Source of the DNA: Daejeonella lutea
GTDB taxonomy: Bacteria; Bacteroidota; Bacteroidia; Sphingobacteriales; Sphingobacteriaceae
Direction of reading: 5' to 3'
Assembly: GCF_900168015.1 (NCBI RefSeq)
Contig: NZ_FUYR01000004.1
Location: 118,444 to 182,443 of the forward strand
DNA length: 64,000 bases
Every line of letters starts with the position of its first letter. Within the stretch, counting starts at the first letter, position 1. The position numbers were made by a program, and so were the translations under genes. Of the stretch, positions 27,181 to 36,008 are shown piece after piece. The notes beneath the pieces are model-generated. The model saw nothing but the letters and a program-made list of their open reading frames with translations, was not told the DNA's origin and did no database searches.

Positions 27181-28510
27181 CCGCGTCCGACAAACTCGTA
27201 AACGTAAAATCCCTAATCTTCATCGGAGGAATCATCGCATTAATCTGCGACTCCCCACTCACAGTTCTTTCCGGTTTTCCTAATGCCTCCAAATTATTCA
27301 GCATAATGATCGGGCTCTCGTTGAACCGGAAGTTCTTAACCGGGAATTTAATTTCACCGTTTTCGATGTAGAAGGTACCATCCCGTGTAAGACCGGTGAG
27401 GAGGACCGTTTGTGGGTCGACGTTGCGGATGTACCAGAGACGGGTGACGAGAATACCTTTTTCGGTGCTTTTGATCAGGTCTTCGAGGGATTGGTTAGTT
27501 CCTTCCATGATTACGGTGTTGGGCTGAGGTACGGCTTTAACACCTTTCTTTTGCGCCCAATAGCGACTGTAAAATAGATTCTTCATTACACCCTTTTCAA
27601 TCCAGTTGATCTTTTCCTGCAAACGGCCATCTCCGGCCCAGGTGGCTGAAGGGAGATCGACGTTATAAGGATCAGAATATATTGTAACTCGCTCGTCGAC
27701 CATCTTTTCGCCAAGTTTAGTTAGTCCGCCGGGTTTGCTCATAAATGAACGGCCTTCGTCTGCCTGGCGCCCGTCCATGCCGAAGAACATGTTCTCTAAC
27801 AGAACAAGTGCAGCGGCAGGCTCTAAAATAACGGTGTATTTTCCGGGCTCAATGGCGCGGGCTGCGGCTGAAGCTGTAGCTTTCTTTGCTGCGGTTGCAG
27901 TCGAAGCTTTTACATCAAGCTTGCGGTAATCGTTAAATGATTTAGTGGCATAACCTGAGCCTTTGCCATCCTCAGTGCGCAGCGTTACGTTGAAGCTGAC
28001 GTTGGTGGAGGTATTGTAGGCAAACAAGCCTTTGGAGTTCATCATTGCCGAATAGGCAGTATTGTTCTCCAGGAAGCCGGCTGCGGTAAGTTTATTGTCT
28101 TTAGAGATCTGCAGACTAGCTGCAACTGCATCCGCACGTTCTTTTGGTCCCATGGCTGCTGTTGCCGGAACAAATGTCGGCGAGTCCGGGAAGTCGTTAG
28201 GACCTAGCATCGGCATGTATTCCGGGTTCTCAGGTGCGAGCCTGGCCAGCTCTTCTGCACGCTGTACTACTTTTTTCAGGGATTCGTCATCAAACTCGTT
28301 GATGGTGGCTACTCCTGCTTTTTTACCGAAGGCCGATGAGACAACAAGTGTTGCCTGGCTGATGCCGCCGCTGGTAGATACCGAATTCCGTGCATAGCGG
28401 ATATTTCCACGGTCGCCGCCGTCGAGATTTACTTCGCATTCGTCTGCTTTTGAATAGCTGAGGACTTTCTTTAATAAAGCCTGAGCTTCGTCTTTGCTTA
28501 ATATTGACAT
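27176..28510 (-). CDS. TldE/PmbA-family protein, copy 1
   Basis: 444 residues. The N-terminal half shows NIRYARNSVSTSGG and GFLENNTAYSAMMNSKGLFAYN. The C-terminal half shows RAIEPGKYTVILEPAA, GRSFMSKPGG and TRLWYIRNVDPQTVLLTGLTRDGTFYIENGEI. It has no HExxxH zinc site, which fits TldE, the non-catalytic partner that forms a heterodimer with TldD. In E. coli TldD/TldE processes the microcin B17 leader and degrades CcdA. It starts 11 bp after the TldD gene that precedes it, so they form a pair. The substrate here is unknown. Confidence 0.9.
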   Translation of the reverse strand: MSILSKDEAQALLKKVLSYSKADECEVNLDGGDRGNIRYARNSVSTSGGISQATLVVSSAFGKKAGVATINEFDDESLKKVVQRAEELARLAPENPEYMPMLGPNDFPDSPTFVPATAAMGPKERADAVAASLQISKDNKLTAAGFLENNTAYSAMMNSKGLFAYNTSTNVSFNVTLRTEDGKGSGYATKSFNDYRKLDVKASTATAAKKATASAAARAIEPGKYTVILEPAAALVLLENMFFGMDGRQADEGRSFMSKPGGLTKLGEKMVDERVTIYSDPYNVDLPSATWAGDGRLQEKINWIEKGVMKNLFYSRYWAQKKGVKAVPQPNTVIMEGTNQSLEDLIKSTEKGILVTRLWYIRNVDPQTVLLTGLTRDGTFYIENGEIKFPVKNFRFNESPIIMLNNLEALGKPERTVSGESQINAMIPPMKIRDFTFTSLSDAV

Positions 28511-28521
28511 GATCTTTATCC

Positions 28522-30153
28522 TCAGATTTTTCTAGCTGTATTAATTACGTTAACTCCATTGAAGCGGGTGGTCGGGCATCCGTGTGAAACGGAGCTCACC
28601 TGCATTGGCTGGCCCTTGCCGTCGAAGAAGGAACCACCTAAGCGGTAATCGCTTTCATCGCACATATCTGCGCAGGCATTCCAAAATTCCTGGGTGTTGG
28701 CCTGATACGCTACGTCTTTAAGCATACCGGCGATCTTGCCGTCGATGATCTCGTAGTACAGCTGACCGCCGAACTGGAAGTTATAGCGCTGCTGGTCGAT
28801 GGAAAATGATCCGTCGCCTATTATGTAGATACCTTTCTTCACACCTTTGATCAGCTCATCAATACTTTTCTTTTGCTTGCCTGGCATGAGTGATATATTC
28901 GGCATGCGCTGGAACTGTACGCTGCTCCAGTTATCTGCATAGCAACAACCCTGAGACTCTTTTAGTCCCAGAATATGCGCTTGATCCCGGATGGTCTGGT
29001 AATTTACAAGAACACCGTCTTTTATGATATCCCATTTCTTGGTACCTACACCCTCATCATCATAACCCACCGCTCCCAAAGATCCCGGCTGCGTTCTGTC
29101 GCCCTGAATATTTACCAGGTCGGAACCGTATTTAAAGTTCTTAGCCTGCCATTTGTCTAAGGTCAGGAAGCTGGTACCTGCAAAGTTGGCTTCATATCCC
29201 AAAACACGATCTAGCTCAGTTGGGTGGCCTGACGATTCGTGGATGGTCAGCCATAAGTGTGACGGATCCAGCACAAGATCATACTTGCCAGGTTCAACAG
29301 ATTTAGCGGTTAATTTTTGTCCCACCTGAACCGCACCGTTTCGTGCATCTTCCAGCATATCATAGCGCCCTTTATAGAGGGTGGTTACACCTTTTATCTT
29401 GTCCTGCGGACGAGCTTCGAGGTATTCATATCCCATACCCATTGGTGCACTGAGAGAATTGCGGGTTTCAAACTTACCGCTCTTTGCATCTATTTTGGTG
29501 AGATTGAATGTCGGCCAGATGCGGTGAATATCCTGTTCGATATATGATCCATCCGTTGAAGCGAAATACTTCTGCTCGTTCACCAGGAAGAGTACAGAGT
29601 TTGCATAATTGGCGCCGCCCTTAATTCCGGCATCGTTCACCGAAAGGAGCAGGTCAACTTTTTCCTTCATCGGGACCTCAAAAGCATTTTTCTCAATCGG
29701 GGCTTTCCAGCTTACTTCGCCGTAGCCTTTTTGAGGAGCCAGCTGCACCGGTTCTGTTAACAATCTTGAATTTTCTTTAGCGATAGCGACGGCAAGCTCT
29801 GCCGCTTTCGCGATGCTGTCGTTGTCCATTTTATCGGTAGCGGCAAAGCCCCAGCTACCGTTGGCAATAACACGCACACCCATTCCATACGATTCAGTGT
29901 TAACGATGTTCTGCACTTTGTCTTCACGCGTTACCACAAATTGGTTGAGGTATCGCCCGATGCGGACATCAGTATAGGTTGCGCCTTTGGAGCGGGCGGC
30001 ATTCAGCGCCACATCCGACATCCTTTTCTTTAATGCCGGATCGATAGTTTCCAGCGATGCCTCCAGCGGAATATCATGCCCCCAGACCACGCCGGGGATC
30101 ATGGTGGCCGCTGCGCCGAGGCCGGTTAGGTGGATAAAGTCACGTCTTTTCAA
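28522..30153 (-). CDS. TldD-family metalloprotease, copy A (Tat signal, TTG start)
   Basis: 543 residues. The N-terminus KRRDFIHLTGLGAAATM is a twin-arginine-type signal. Body motifs are YTDVRIGRYLNQFVVTRE, ESYGMGVRVIANGSWGFAA, the zinc site TIHESSGHPTELDRVLGYEAN near residue 300 (HESSGH), and QRYNFQFGGQLYYEI at the C-terminal end. The only start that gives the signal is the TTG at 30151-30153, and a heptad array begins at that codon. It pairs with the TldE gene 11 bp downstream. A Tat signal implies a periplasmic location, unlike cytosolic E. coli TldD. Confidence 0.9.
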   Translation of the reverse strand: MKRRDFIHLTGLGAAATMIPGVVWGHDIPLEASLETIDPALKKRMSDVALNAARSKGATYTDVRIGRYLNQFVVTREDKVQNIVNTESYGMGVRVIANGSWGFAATDKMDNDSIAKAAELAVAIAKENSRLLTEPVQLAPQKGYGEVSWKAPIEKNAFEVPMKEKVDLLLSVNDAGIKGGANYANSVLFLVNEQKYFASTDGSYIEQDIHRIWPTFNLTKIDAKSGKFETRNSLSAPMGMGYEYLEARPQDKIKGVTTLYKGRYDMLEDARNGAVQVGQKLTAKSVEPGKYDLVLDPSHLWLTIHESSGHPTELDRVLGYEANFAGTSFLTLDKWQAKNFKYGSDLVNIQGDRTQPGSLGAVGYDDEGVGTKKWDIIKDGVLVNYQTIRDQAHILGLKESQGCCYADNWSSVQFQRMPNISLMPGKQKKSIDELIKGVKKGIYIIGDGSFSIDQQRYNFQFGGQLYYEIIDGKIAGMLKDVAYQANTQEFWNACADMCDESDYRLGGSFFDGKGQPMQVSSVSHGCPTTRFNGVNVINTARKI

Positions 30154-30215
30154 AGTTGTAAGTTTTAAGTAATAGGTTATAAGTTGGTTTTACGTTGTAC
30201 GTTTTACGTTGTATG
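30153..30215. repeat. Composite heptad array (AAGTTNT and TTKTACG), nine units, plus anchor
   Basis: Five AAGTTGT-like units are followed by four TTTTACG/TTGTACG units with no loss of the 7-bp phase, then the anchor CTGGGCGGA. It begins at the TTG start codon of TldD copy A, where the ribosome binding site would be expected. Confidence 0.92.
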
Positions 30216-30372
30216 TCTGGGCGGAGATGCACAGCGGAAACGTAAAACGATAGCTATCGATTCCTAATTGAGTTCGTTGGTTAGAAGGAGTAAATTAAAA
30301 AAAATGATTGGGATTTAGTGTGCGAAAAAAAGAGAGAGCTGCCTGCGGGAGATAGCAGCTTTCGCTGCAAGG

Positions 30373-30418
30373 TTTTAACCGCAGAGGACGCTGAGTTTTT
30401 CGCAGAGGACGCAGAGTT
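30373..30418. repeat. Solo arm of a CGCAGAG-family element
   Basis: TTTTAACCGCAGAGGACGC, then GAGTTTTTCGCAGAGGACGC. It is the left arm only and lies 50 bp before a complete copy. Confidence 0.75.
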
Positions 30419-30467
30419 TCTGCACTAGCGAAAAGTCATTAGCCGCATGCGGCATAGCGCTAAAAGG

Positions 30468-30578
30468 TTTTAACCGCAGAGGACGCAGAGTTTTTCGCAG
30501 AGAGCGCAGAGGCTAATTCATTCACCCGCTTGTGCAACTCTGCGTTCTTTGCGCGTACTCTGCGCCCTCTGCGGTAAA
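30468..30578. repeat. CGCAGAG-family element, gene-less
   Basis: Left arm 30468-30512 (TTTTAACCGCAGAGGACGC to CGCAGAGG) and right arm 30536-30578 (AACTCTGCGTTCTTTGCG to CCCTCTGCGGTAAAT) are inverted around only about 24 bp, so it is compact and MITE-like. It has the size of the copies at 24433 and 25914. Confidence 0.85.
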
Positions 30579-30612
30579 TTATAGCACCAGCAATAAATGG
30601 GTACGTCTGCCA

Positions 30613-30640
30613 ATTCTCAACTCTCCATTCTCAACTCTCC
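30613..30640. repeat. Heptad array ATTCTCA/ACTCTCC, four units
   Basis: ATTCTCA, ACTCTCC, ATTCTCA, ACTCTCC. It ends 6 bp from the stop codon (30647-30649) of TldD copy B. Confidence 0.88.
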
Positions 30641-30646
30641 ACTAAA

Positions 30647-32281
30647 TTAAATACGTCTCCCCGTATTTATAACGTTGACTCCTTTAAACAAAGTCGTCGA
30701 GCACCCATGCGACACCGCACTTACCTGGCTTGGCTGTCCCTTTCCATCAAAGAATGATCCGCCGGTACGATAGTCTTTTTCATCACAGATAGCTGATGTT
30801 GAATTCCAGAATTCCTGAGTGTTGGATTGATAGGCAACGTCTTTTAACAGTCCGCCGATCTTACCGTCTTTTACCTCGAAGCAGAGCTGGCCGCTAAACT
30901 GAAAGTTATAACGCTGCTGGTCGATCGAGTAGGAGTTACGGCCGAAGATGTAGATTCCTTTCTCGGTATTCTTGATCATGTCAGCAGGGGTTAGTGCCGC
31001 TTTCCCAGGTTTGAGGGAAACGTTCGGCATGCGCTGGAATTGAACGCTGCTCCAGCTGTCAGCATAGCAGCAGCCTTGTGATTCAGGTAATCCCAGAATA
31101 TGAGCCTGATCGCGGATAGTCTGATAATTTACTAATATACCGTCCTTGATAATATCCCAGTTCTTGCACTTTACACCTTCGTCGTCATACCCTACTGCAG
31201 CCAGCGATCCAGGGGCAGTCTTGTCTGCTTCGAAATTCACCACCTTACTGCCGAAATTGAATTTCTTGCTTTCCCACTTGTCTAGGGTCAGGAAGCTGGT
31301 GCCGGCATAATTAGCTTCGTATCCTAAAACGCGGTCGAGTTCTGAAGGGTGACCCACAGATTCATGGATAGTCAGGAACAGGTTGGTCGGATCGATGATC
31401 AGATCGTATTTACCCGGTTCCACAGGTTTAGAGCTTAGCTTTTCAGTTACGTGGCGGGTAGCTGTCTCAGCATCCTCCAGCATGTTGTAGCGGTTCTTAT
31501 AGATCGTGAACAAGCCGTTGATCTCCTCATCTTTCTTAGGATTCAGGTACTCGTAGCCCATACCCATCGGAGAACTCAGGGAGTTGCGGGTTTCAAATTT
31601 ACCCGACTTAGAATCGATCTTGGTCACCGTAAAGGTTGGCCATAAACGGTGGATATCCTGGTCAATATATGAACCTTCAGTAGAAGCAAAATACTTTTGT
31701 TCGTTTACCAGGTAGAGCGCAGAGTTTACGTAGTTGGCACCGCCTTTCAGGGCAGCATCATTTACCGATAGCAGCAGGTCTGTTTTTTCCTTGATCGGGA
31801 TTTCAAAGCCATTCTTCTCCATTGGGGTTTTCCAGCTTACCTCGCCGTAACCTCTCTGCGGAGCGAGCCTCACAGGTTCCAACAGCAATTTGGAATTCAC
31901 CTTTGCGATTTGCACCGCTGTTGCTGCCGCTTTCGCGATGTTATCGTCCGTAAGATTATCTATGGCGGCAAATCCCCAGCTTCCGTTGGCGATTACCCGG
32001 ATACCCATACCATACGATTCCGTGTTCGCGATATTATCCACTCGTTTTTCACGTGTGGTGATAAACTGGTTTAAATACCTGCCGATACGCACATCCGCAT
32101 AGGTAGCGCCTCGTGATTTCGCAGCGTTTAGGGCAATGTCCGCCATCCTCTTTTTGAGCGCCGTATCAACGGGCATTAAGGCATCCTCAATATGAATATT
32201 GCGGCCTATCACAGGCACCGATTGCAGGAAAGTGGCACCAGTGCCGATTCCTGTGAGGTATAAAAAGTCTCTTCTTCTCAT
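30647..32281 (-). CDS. TldD-family metalloprotease, copy B (Tat signal, no TldE partner)
   Basis: 544 residues. Twin-arginine start RRRDFLYLTGIGTGATF. The domain order is that of copy A, with the zinc site TIHESVGHPSELDRVLGYEAN near residue 300 and QRYNFQFSGQLCFEV near the end. There is no TldE gene next to it; the TldD/TldE pairs on both sides could supply partners, or it may act as a homodimer. Heptad arrays and repeats isolate it on both sides, so it has probably been separated from the neighbouring pair by repeat insertion. The ATG at 32281 is clear. Confidence 0.9.
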   Translation of the reverse strand: MRRRDFLYLTGIGTGATFLQSVPVIGRNIHIEDALMPVDTALKKRMADIALNAAKSRGATYADVRIGRYLNQFITTREKRVDNIANTESYGMGIRVIANGSWGFAAIDNLTDDNIAKAAATAVQIAKVNSKLLLEPVRLAPQRGYGEVSWKTPMEKNGFEIPIKEKTDLLLSVNDAALKGGANYVNSALYLVNEQKYFASTEGSYIDQDIHRLWPTFTVTKIDSKSGKFETRNSLSSPMGMGYEYLNPKKDEEINGLFTIYKNRYNMLEDAETATRHVTEKLSSKPVEPGKYDLIIDPTNLFLTIHESVGHPSELDRVLGYEANYAGTSFLTLDKWESKKFNFGSKVVNFEADKTAPGSLAAVGYDDEGVKCKNWDIIKDGILVNYQTIRDQAHILGLPESQGCCYADSWSSVQFQRMPNVSLKPGKAALTPADMIKNTEKGIYIFGRNSYSIDQQRYNFQFSGQLCFEVKDGKIGGLLKDVAYQSNTQEFWNSTSAICDEKDYRTGGSFFDGKGQPSQVSAVSHGCSTTLFKGVNVINTGRRI

Positions 32282-32289
32282 GTTAAAAT

Positions 32290-32317
32290 AGTATCAAGTA
32301 TCAGGTATCAAGTATCA
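32290..32317. repeat. Heptad array AGTATCA, four units
   Basis: AGTATCA, AGTATCA, GGTATCA, AGTATCA. It starts 8 bp upstream of the TldD copy B start codon. Confidence 0.88.
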
Positions 32318-32355
32318 AGACTTGGTTCCTGGTAATTTTGTGTGGTTGGTGCTAA

Positions 32356-32404
32356 GGACCCCTCATCCGATATTTATCGGATCCGCCTGGGTATACGTAC
32401 ACAC
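32356..32404. repeat. Solo end related to the DUF559 cassette repeat
   Basis: GGACCCCTCA, an ATCCGATA/TATCGGAT hairpin and a GGGTATACGTACACA edge follow in the same order as in the right repeat of the DUF559 cassette (TGACCCCTCA, hairpin, GGGATACGTACACA). The similarity is partial. Confidence 0.5.
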
Positions 32405-32438
32405 CGCATCTCCCGCATCGTTCATATTATAGTTTTTT

Positions 32439-32639
32439 GAGGTCCCGGCCTTCGCCGGGATGACAAATTATCTGGTGGGAATTGGGAGATCCCAGCCTTC
32501 GCTGGGATCGGAGTAGCTAAATCGCACCTTTCTAACTATTTCTACTTAAGTGTGTAGTTGTTTCCTCAGATTCCGGCGGAAGCCGAAATCTCCCTTTTAT
32601 AACGCATATGCTTGTCATTCCAGCGAAAGCTGGAACCTC
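32439..32639. mobile_element. Gene-less (MITE-like) member of the GIY-YIG repeat family
   Basis: Left arm 32439-32509 and right arm 32569-32639 are inverted. Each has an outer GAGGTCCCGGC..GGATGACA / TGTCATTCCAGC..AACCTC block and an inner GGAGATCCCAGCC / CGAAATCTCC block. The same two-block arms flank the GIY-YIG pseudogene at 61617-62152. Here only about 60 bp without a gene separate them. Confidence 0.8.
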
Positions 32640-32650
32640 AATTCTCCGAC

Positions 32651-32758
32651 CAGATCCTATAAATCCTATTATCCTATGCATCATAAAAAGTAATCCTACA
32701 ATCCAATCATCCTACTAATCCTAGTCCAGACAAAATCTCGGCCCAGCATCTTAATCCT
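32651..32758. repeat. AATCCTA-type dispersed repeat, copy 2
   Basis: Runs of ATCCTA words with TAATCCTACAATCC and CTAGTCCAGACAA segments shared with the copies at 27121 and 44867. It abuts the stop of the second TldE gene. Confidence 0.7.
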
Positions 32759-34073
32759 ATACGGCATCCGAAAGTGAAGAAAACGTAAAGTCTCTTATTT
32801 TCATTGGCGGCACCATCATGTTCTCGCTGCGCTGCGGTTTGCCCATTGCTTCCACGTTATTGAGCATGATAATCGGGCTTTCGTTGAAACGGAAATTTTT
32901 CACAGGGAAGGCGATCTTGCCATTCTCGATATAGAAAGTACCGTCCCGGGTAAGGCCTGTTAGTAATACAGTTTGAGGGTCGACCATCCGTATATACCAG
33001 AAACGGGTAACAAGAATTCCTTTTTCAGTACTCTTTATAAGGTCTTCTAATGATGCTGTACCACCCGTAAAAATTGGCCTGTTGGTTCCCGGTAGTGGCT
33101 TGACGCCTTTTTGACCTGCCCAGTACCTGGAATAAGCAAGATTTTTGACCACTCCTTTTTCAACCCATTGAGTTCTTTCCAGCGGCAGTCCATCACCGCT
33201 CCAGGTATTGCCCGGCAGGTCAGGATTGAAAGGATCGGAATAAATATTAATGTTCTCTCCAAATAGTTGTTCATTCAGGCGTGTGCCCCCGCCTTTCTTG
33301 CTCATGAAGTTCCTGCCTTCTTCCGCACTCCGTGCATCGAAGCCATTGAACATGTACGAAAGCATGCCGCTGACAGCGAGAGGTTCAAGGATCACAGTAT
33401 ATTTTCCGGGCTCAATAGCTCTTGCACCCGCGGAACCGTTGGCCTTTCCTGCAGCGATCTTGGTCAGCGCTAAAGTATCGAGCTTGCTGACATCATTATA
33501 ACTTTGCTCCACGTAGCCTGAACCTGTTCCGGCCTGGTTACGGGTTGTTACTGAAAAAGAGACATCCGTATTGGTATTGTAAGCAAACAATCCTTTAGAG
33601 TTCATGATCGCCCGGAAACCAGTCGTGTTTTCCAGGAATCCGGCAGCCTCAAGTTTTGCTTCTTTTGCAACGTTTAAGCTCTTTAACACCGCGTCTGCGC
33701 GGATGTCAGGATTAACAGCTGCTGTTGTGGCGTTGTAGGTTTTTGCTTCCTGAAATGTTTTTGGTCCTTCAAGAGAAACATACTCAGGGTTGGCTGGTGC
33801 GAGCTGAGCAAGTTCTTCTGAGCGGCGGATAACTTTTTCAAGTGAAGCATCATCAAATTCGTTGATCGTTGCAGTGCCGGTTTTCTTGGCAAAGGTCGAG
33901 CTGACACCCAGGCTCATGGTGCTGATATCGCCGGCAGTAGAAACTGCATTCCTTGCATAACGGATATTTCCGCCTTCAGACCCTTGTAAACTAACCTCAC
34001 ACTCTTCTGCCTTTGAATAGCTAAGCGCTTTTTTCAGTATCGCCTGTGCTTGTTCTTTTGTTAATATGGCCAT
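32757..34073 (-). CDS. TldE/PmbA-family protein, copy 2
   Basis: 438 residues, closely similar to copy 1 throughout (NIRYARNAVSTAGDIS, GFLENTTGFRAIMNSKGLFAYN, RAIEPGKYTVILEPLA, RNFMSKKGGG, LLTGLTRDGTFYIENGKI). It lacks a HExxxH site, so it is the regulatory/structural partner. It begins 2 bp after the stop of TldD copy C and is clearly co-transcribed with it. The likeness of the two TldD-TldE pairs indicates a local duplication. Confidence 0.9.
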   Translation of the reverse strand: MAILTKEQAQAILKKALSYSKAEECEVSLQGSEGGNIRYARNAVSTAGDISTMSLGVSSTFAKKTGTATINEFDDASLEKVIRRSEELAQLAPANPEYVSLEGPKTFQEAKTYNATTAAVNPDIRADAVLKSLNVAKEAKLEAAGFLENTTGFRAIMNSKGLFAYNTNTDVSFSVTTRNQAGTGSGYVEQSYNDVSKLDTLALTKIAAGKANGSAGARAIEPGKYTVILEPLAVSGMLSYMFNGFDARSAEEGRNFMSKKGGGTRLNEQLFGENINIYSDPFNPDLPGNTWSGDGLPLERTQWVEKGVVKNLAYSRYWAGQKGVKPLPGTNRPIFTGGTASLEDLIKSTEKGILVTRFWYIRMVDPQTVLLTGLTRDGTFYIENGKIAFPVKNFRFNESPIIMLNNVEAMGKPQRSENMMVPPMKIRDFTFSSLSDAV

Positions 34074-34075
34074 AT

Positions 34076-35710
34076 CTATATTTTTCTTGCTGTGTTTATA
34101 ACATTAACTCCATTAAATCGTGCTGTTGAACTTCCGTGCGAAACAGCGTTTGACTGGCTAGGCTGACCCTTGCCATCATTGAAAGCCCCACCTAAACGAT
34201 AGTCGCTTTCGTCGCATACACCGCCGCAGGCATTCCAGAATTCCTGGGTATTCGATTGGTACGCAACATCGCGGAGCATGCCAACGATCTTACCTTCTTT
34301 GATCTCATAGAACATTTGTCCGCCGAACTGGAAGTTATACCGCTGCTGATCAATAGAGAATGAACCATCCCCAATGATATATATGCCTTTCTCGACATTT
34401 TTGATCATATCGTCTACACTCATCTTTTCCTTGCCCGGTTGAAGCGAAACATTCGGCATACGCTGGAACTGCACATCTGCCCAGCTTTGTGCATAGGAGC
34501 AGCCTTGTGATTCGTTCAGGCCGATCATGTGTGCCTGGTCGCGGGTAGCCTGGAAGTTCACCAATATTCCTTCTTTGACAAGGTCCCATTTTTTACATGG
34601 TACACCTTCATCATCATATCCGACAGCACCGAGTGAATTCTTTTGAAGTTTATCTGCTACAATGTTCACATGCTTATTTCCGAAATTGAACTTTTTAGAG
34701 TTCATCCGGTCGAGGGTCAGGAAGCTGGTACCGGCATAGTTCGCTTCGTATCCCAGCACCCGGTCAAGCTCAGTAGGGTGGCCTACAGATTCGTGGATGG
34801 TTAACCATAAATGTGATGGGTCTAACACTACATCCCATTTACCCGGTTCAACCGACTTAGCTTTCATCTTCTCGTCAACTTTGGCTGTGACTTCCTTAAC
34901 ATCCGCAAGGATATCGTAGCGGTCTTTATACCGGGTTACTATACCGCCAACTTTACTTTCAGCTTTTGGTTCAAGATAGTCGTAGCTCATTCCCATCGGT
35001 GTGCTCGACGATTTTATCGTATCGAACTTCCCTGTTGCGCGGTCTATTTTAGTGATGTTGAATTGCGGATAGATGCGGTGGATATCCTGATCGATATATG
35101 AGCCATCTGTTGAGGCAAAGTATTTCTGCTCATTAACTGCGAAAATTGCCGAATTAATAAAGCTCGCTCCCCCGGCCATGGCGATGCCATTGGTTTGAAG
35201 TAATAATTCTACTTTCTCCTTTACGGGAACTTCAAATGCATTGCGCTCAATGGGTGATTTCCAGCTAACCTCGCCGAGCCCTTTCTGGGGAGCCAGTTGA
35301 ACCGGTGATCCCTGAATTTTAGCATTTGCCTTTGCAACAGCAACAGCACGCTCGGCAGTTTTAGCTATGTCTTCTTTCGTTACCAGGTTTGAGGATGCAA
35401 ATCCCCAGCAGCCGTTAGCGATTACGCGGATCCCAACGCCAAAGGATTCTGTATTGGCAACGCCCTGCACCCGGGTTTCGCGGGTTGCAACGAATTGGTT
35501 GAGGTAACGGCCAATGCGAACGTCTGCATAAGAGGCACCTTTCGATTTTGCCGTATTGAGGGCAACATCGGCGAGAGCTTTTTTAAGTTTTACGTCCATC
35601 CCATCTAACGCTTCCAGCGGATCGATGTGTCGGGCGAAGGCATCCAGATTGGGTAGCATAAGCGCCCCGGCACCCATCCCGCTCAGGTAGAGAAATTCAC
35701 TTCTTTTCAT
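34076..35710 (-). CDS. TldD-family metalloprotease, copy C
   Basis: 544 residues. Zinc site TIHESVGHPTELDRVLGYEAN near residue 308; other family motifs are YADVRIGRYLNQFVATRE, ESFGVGIRVIANGCWGFAS and QRYNFQFGGQMFYEI. The N-terminus KRSEFLYLSGMGAGALML aligns with the Tat signals of copies A and B, but the twin arginine is Lys-Arg. Export may therefore be weaker, or the protein may stay in the cytosol. It is the first gene of a pair with TldE copy 2. The upstream region contains TCCCGCAAAGGCGGGA, a short hairpin. Confidence 0.9.
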   Translation of the reverse strand: MKRSEFLYLSGMGAGALMLPNLDAFARHIDPLEALDGMDVKLKKALADVALNTAKSKGASYADVRIGRYLNQFVATRETRVQGVANTESFGVGIRVIANGCWGFASSNLVTKEDIAKTAERAVAVAKANAKIQGSPVQLAPQKGLGEVSWKSPIERNAFEVPVKEKVELLLQTNGIAMAGGASFINSAIFAVNEQKYFASTDGSYIDQDIHRIYPQFNITKIDRATGKFDTIKSSSTPMGMSYDYLEPKAESKVGGIVTRYKDRYDILADVKEVTAKVDEKMKAKSVEPGKWDVVLDPSHLWLTIHESVGHPTELDRVLGYEANYAGTSFLTLDRMNSKKFNFGNKHVNIVADKLQKNSLGAVGYDDEGVPCKKWDLVKEGILVNFQATRDQAHMIGLNESQGCSYAQSWADVQFQRMPNVSLQPGKEKMSVDDMIKNVEKGIYIIGDGSFSIDQQRYNFQFGGQMFYEIKEGKIVGMLRDVAYQSNTQEFWNACGGVCDESDYRLGGAFNDGKGQPSQSNAVSHGSSTARFNGVNVINTARKI

Positions 35711-35858
35711 TTATAGATTGGTTTAGGTTCTCCCGCAAAGGCGGGAAAGGTAATTGGTTTTTTGAAGATATGATATTTTTTGGGGAAGGGGAAAAAGTGA
35801 ACAAGAAAAGTTTAAATAGTTGGTGGAGATGGTAGCGATGTGAGTGGTGCGGTGGGTG

Positions 35859-35917
35859 CGTATCCAGCTCCCCTTTTTGCAAGGGGAGCTGTCCGCCCAA
35901 GGCGGACTGAGGGGTCA
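35859..35917. mobile_element. Left inverted repeat of the DUF559 cassette
   Basis: Order: CGTATCC edge, hairpin AGCTCCCCTT/AAGGGGAGCT (35866-35890), hairpin GTCCGCC/GGCGGAC (35891-35907), TGAGGGGTCA (35908-35917). The right repeat carries the same blocks in reverse order and orientation. Confidence 0.85.
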
Positions 35918-36008
35918 TGGTTCAAACCATTTGTTGATTAATATACACCCGTTGTTAAGGATCTGGAAAATTTTAATCAACCATTGTCACATTTGAATTA
36001 ACAACAAA

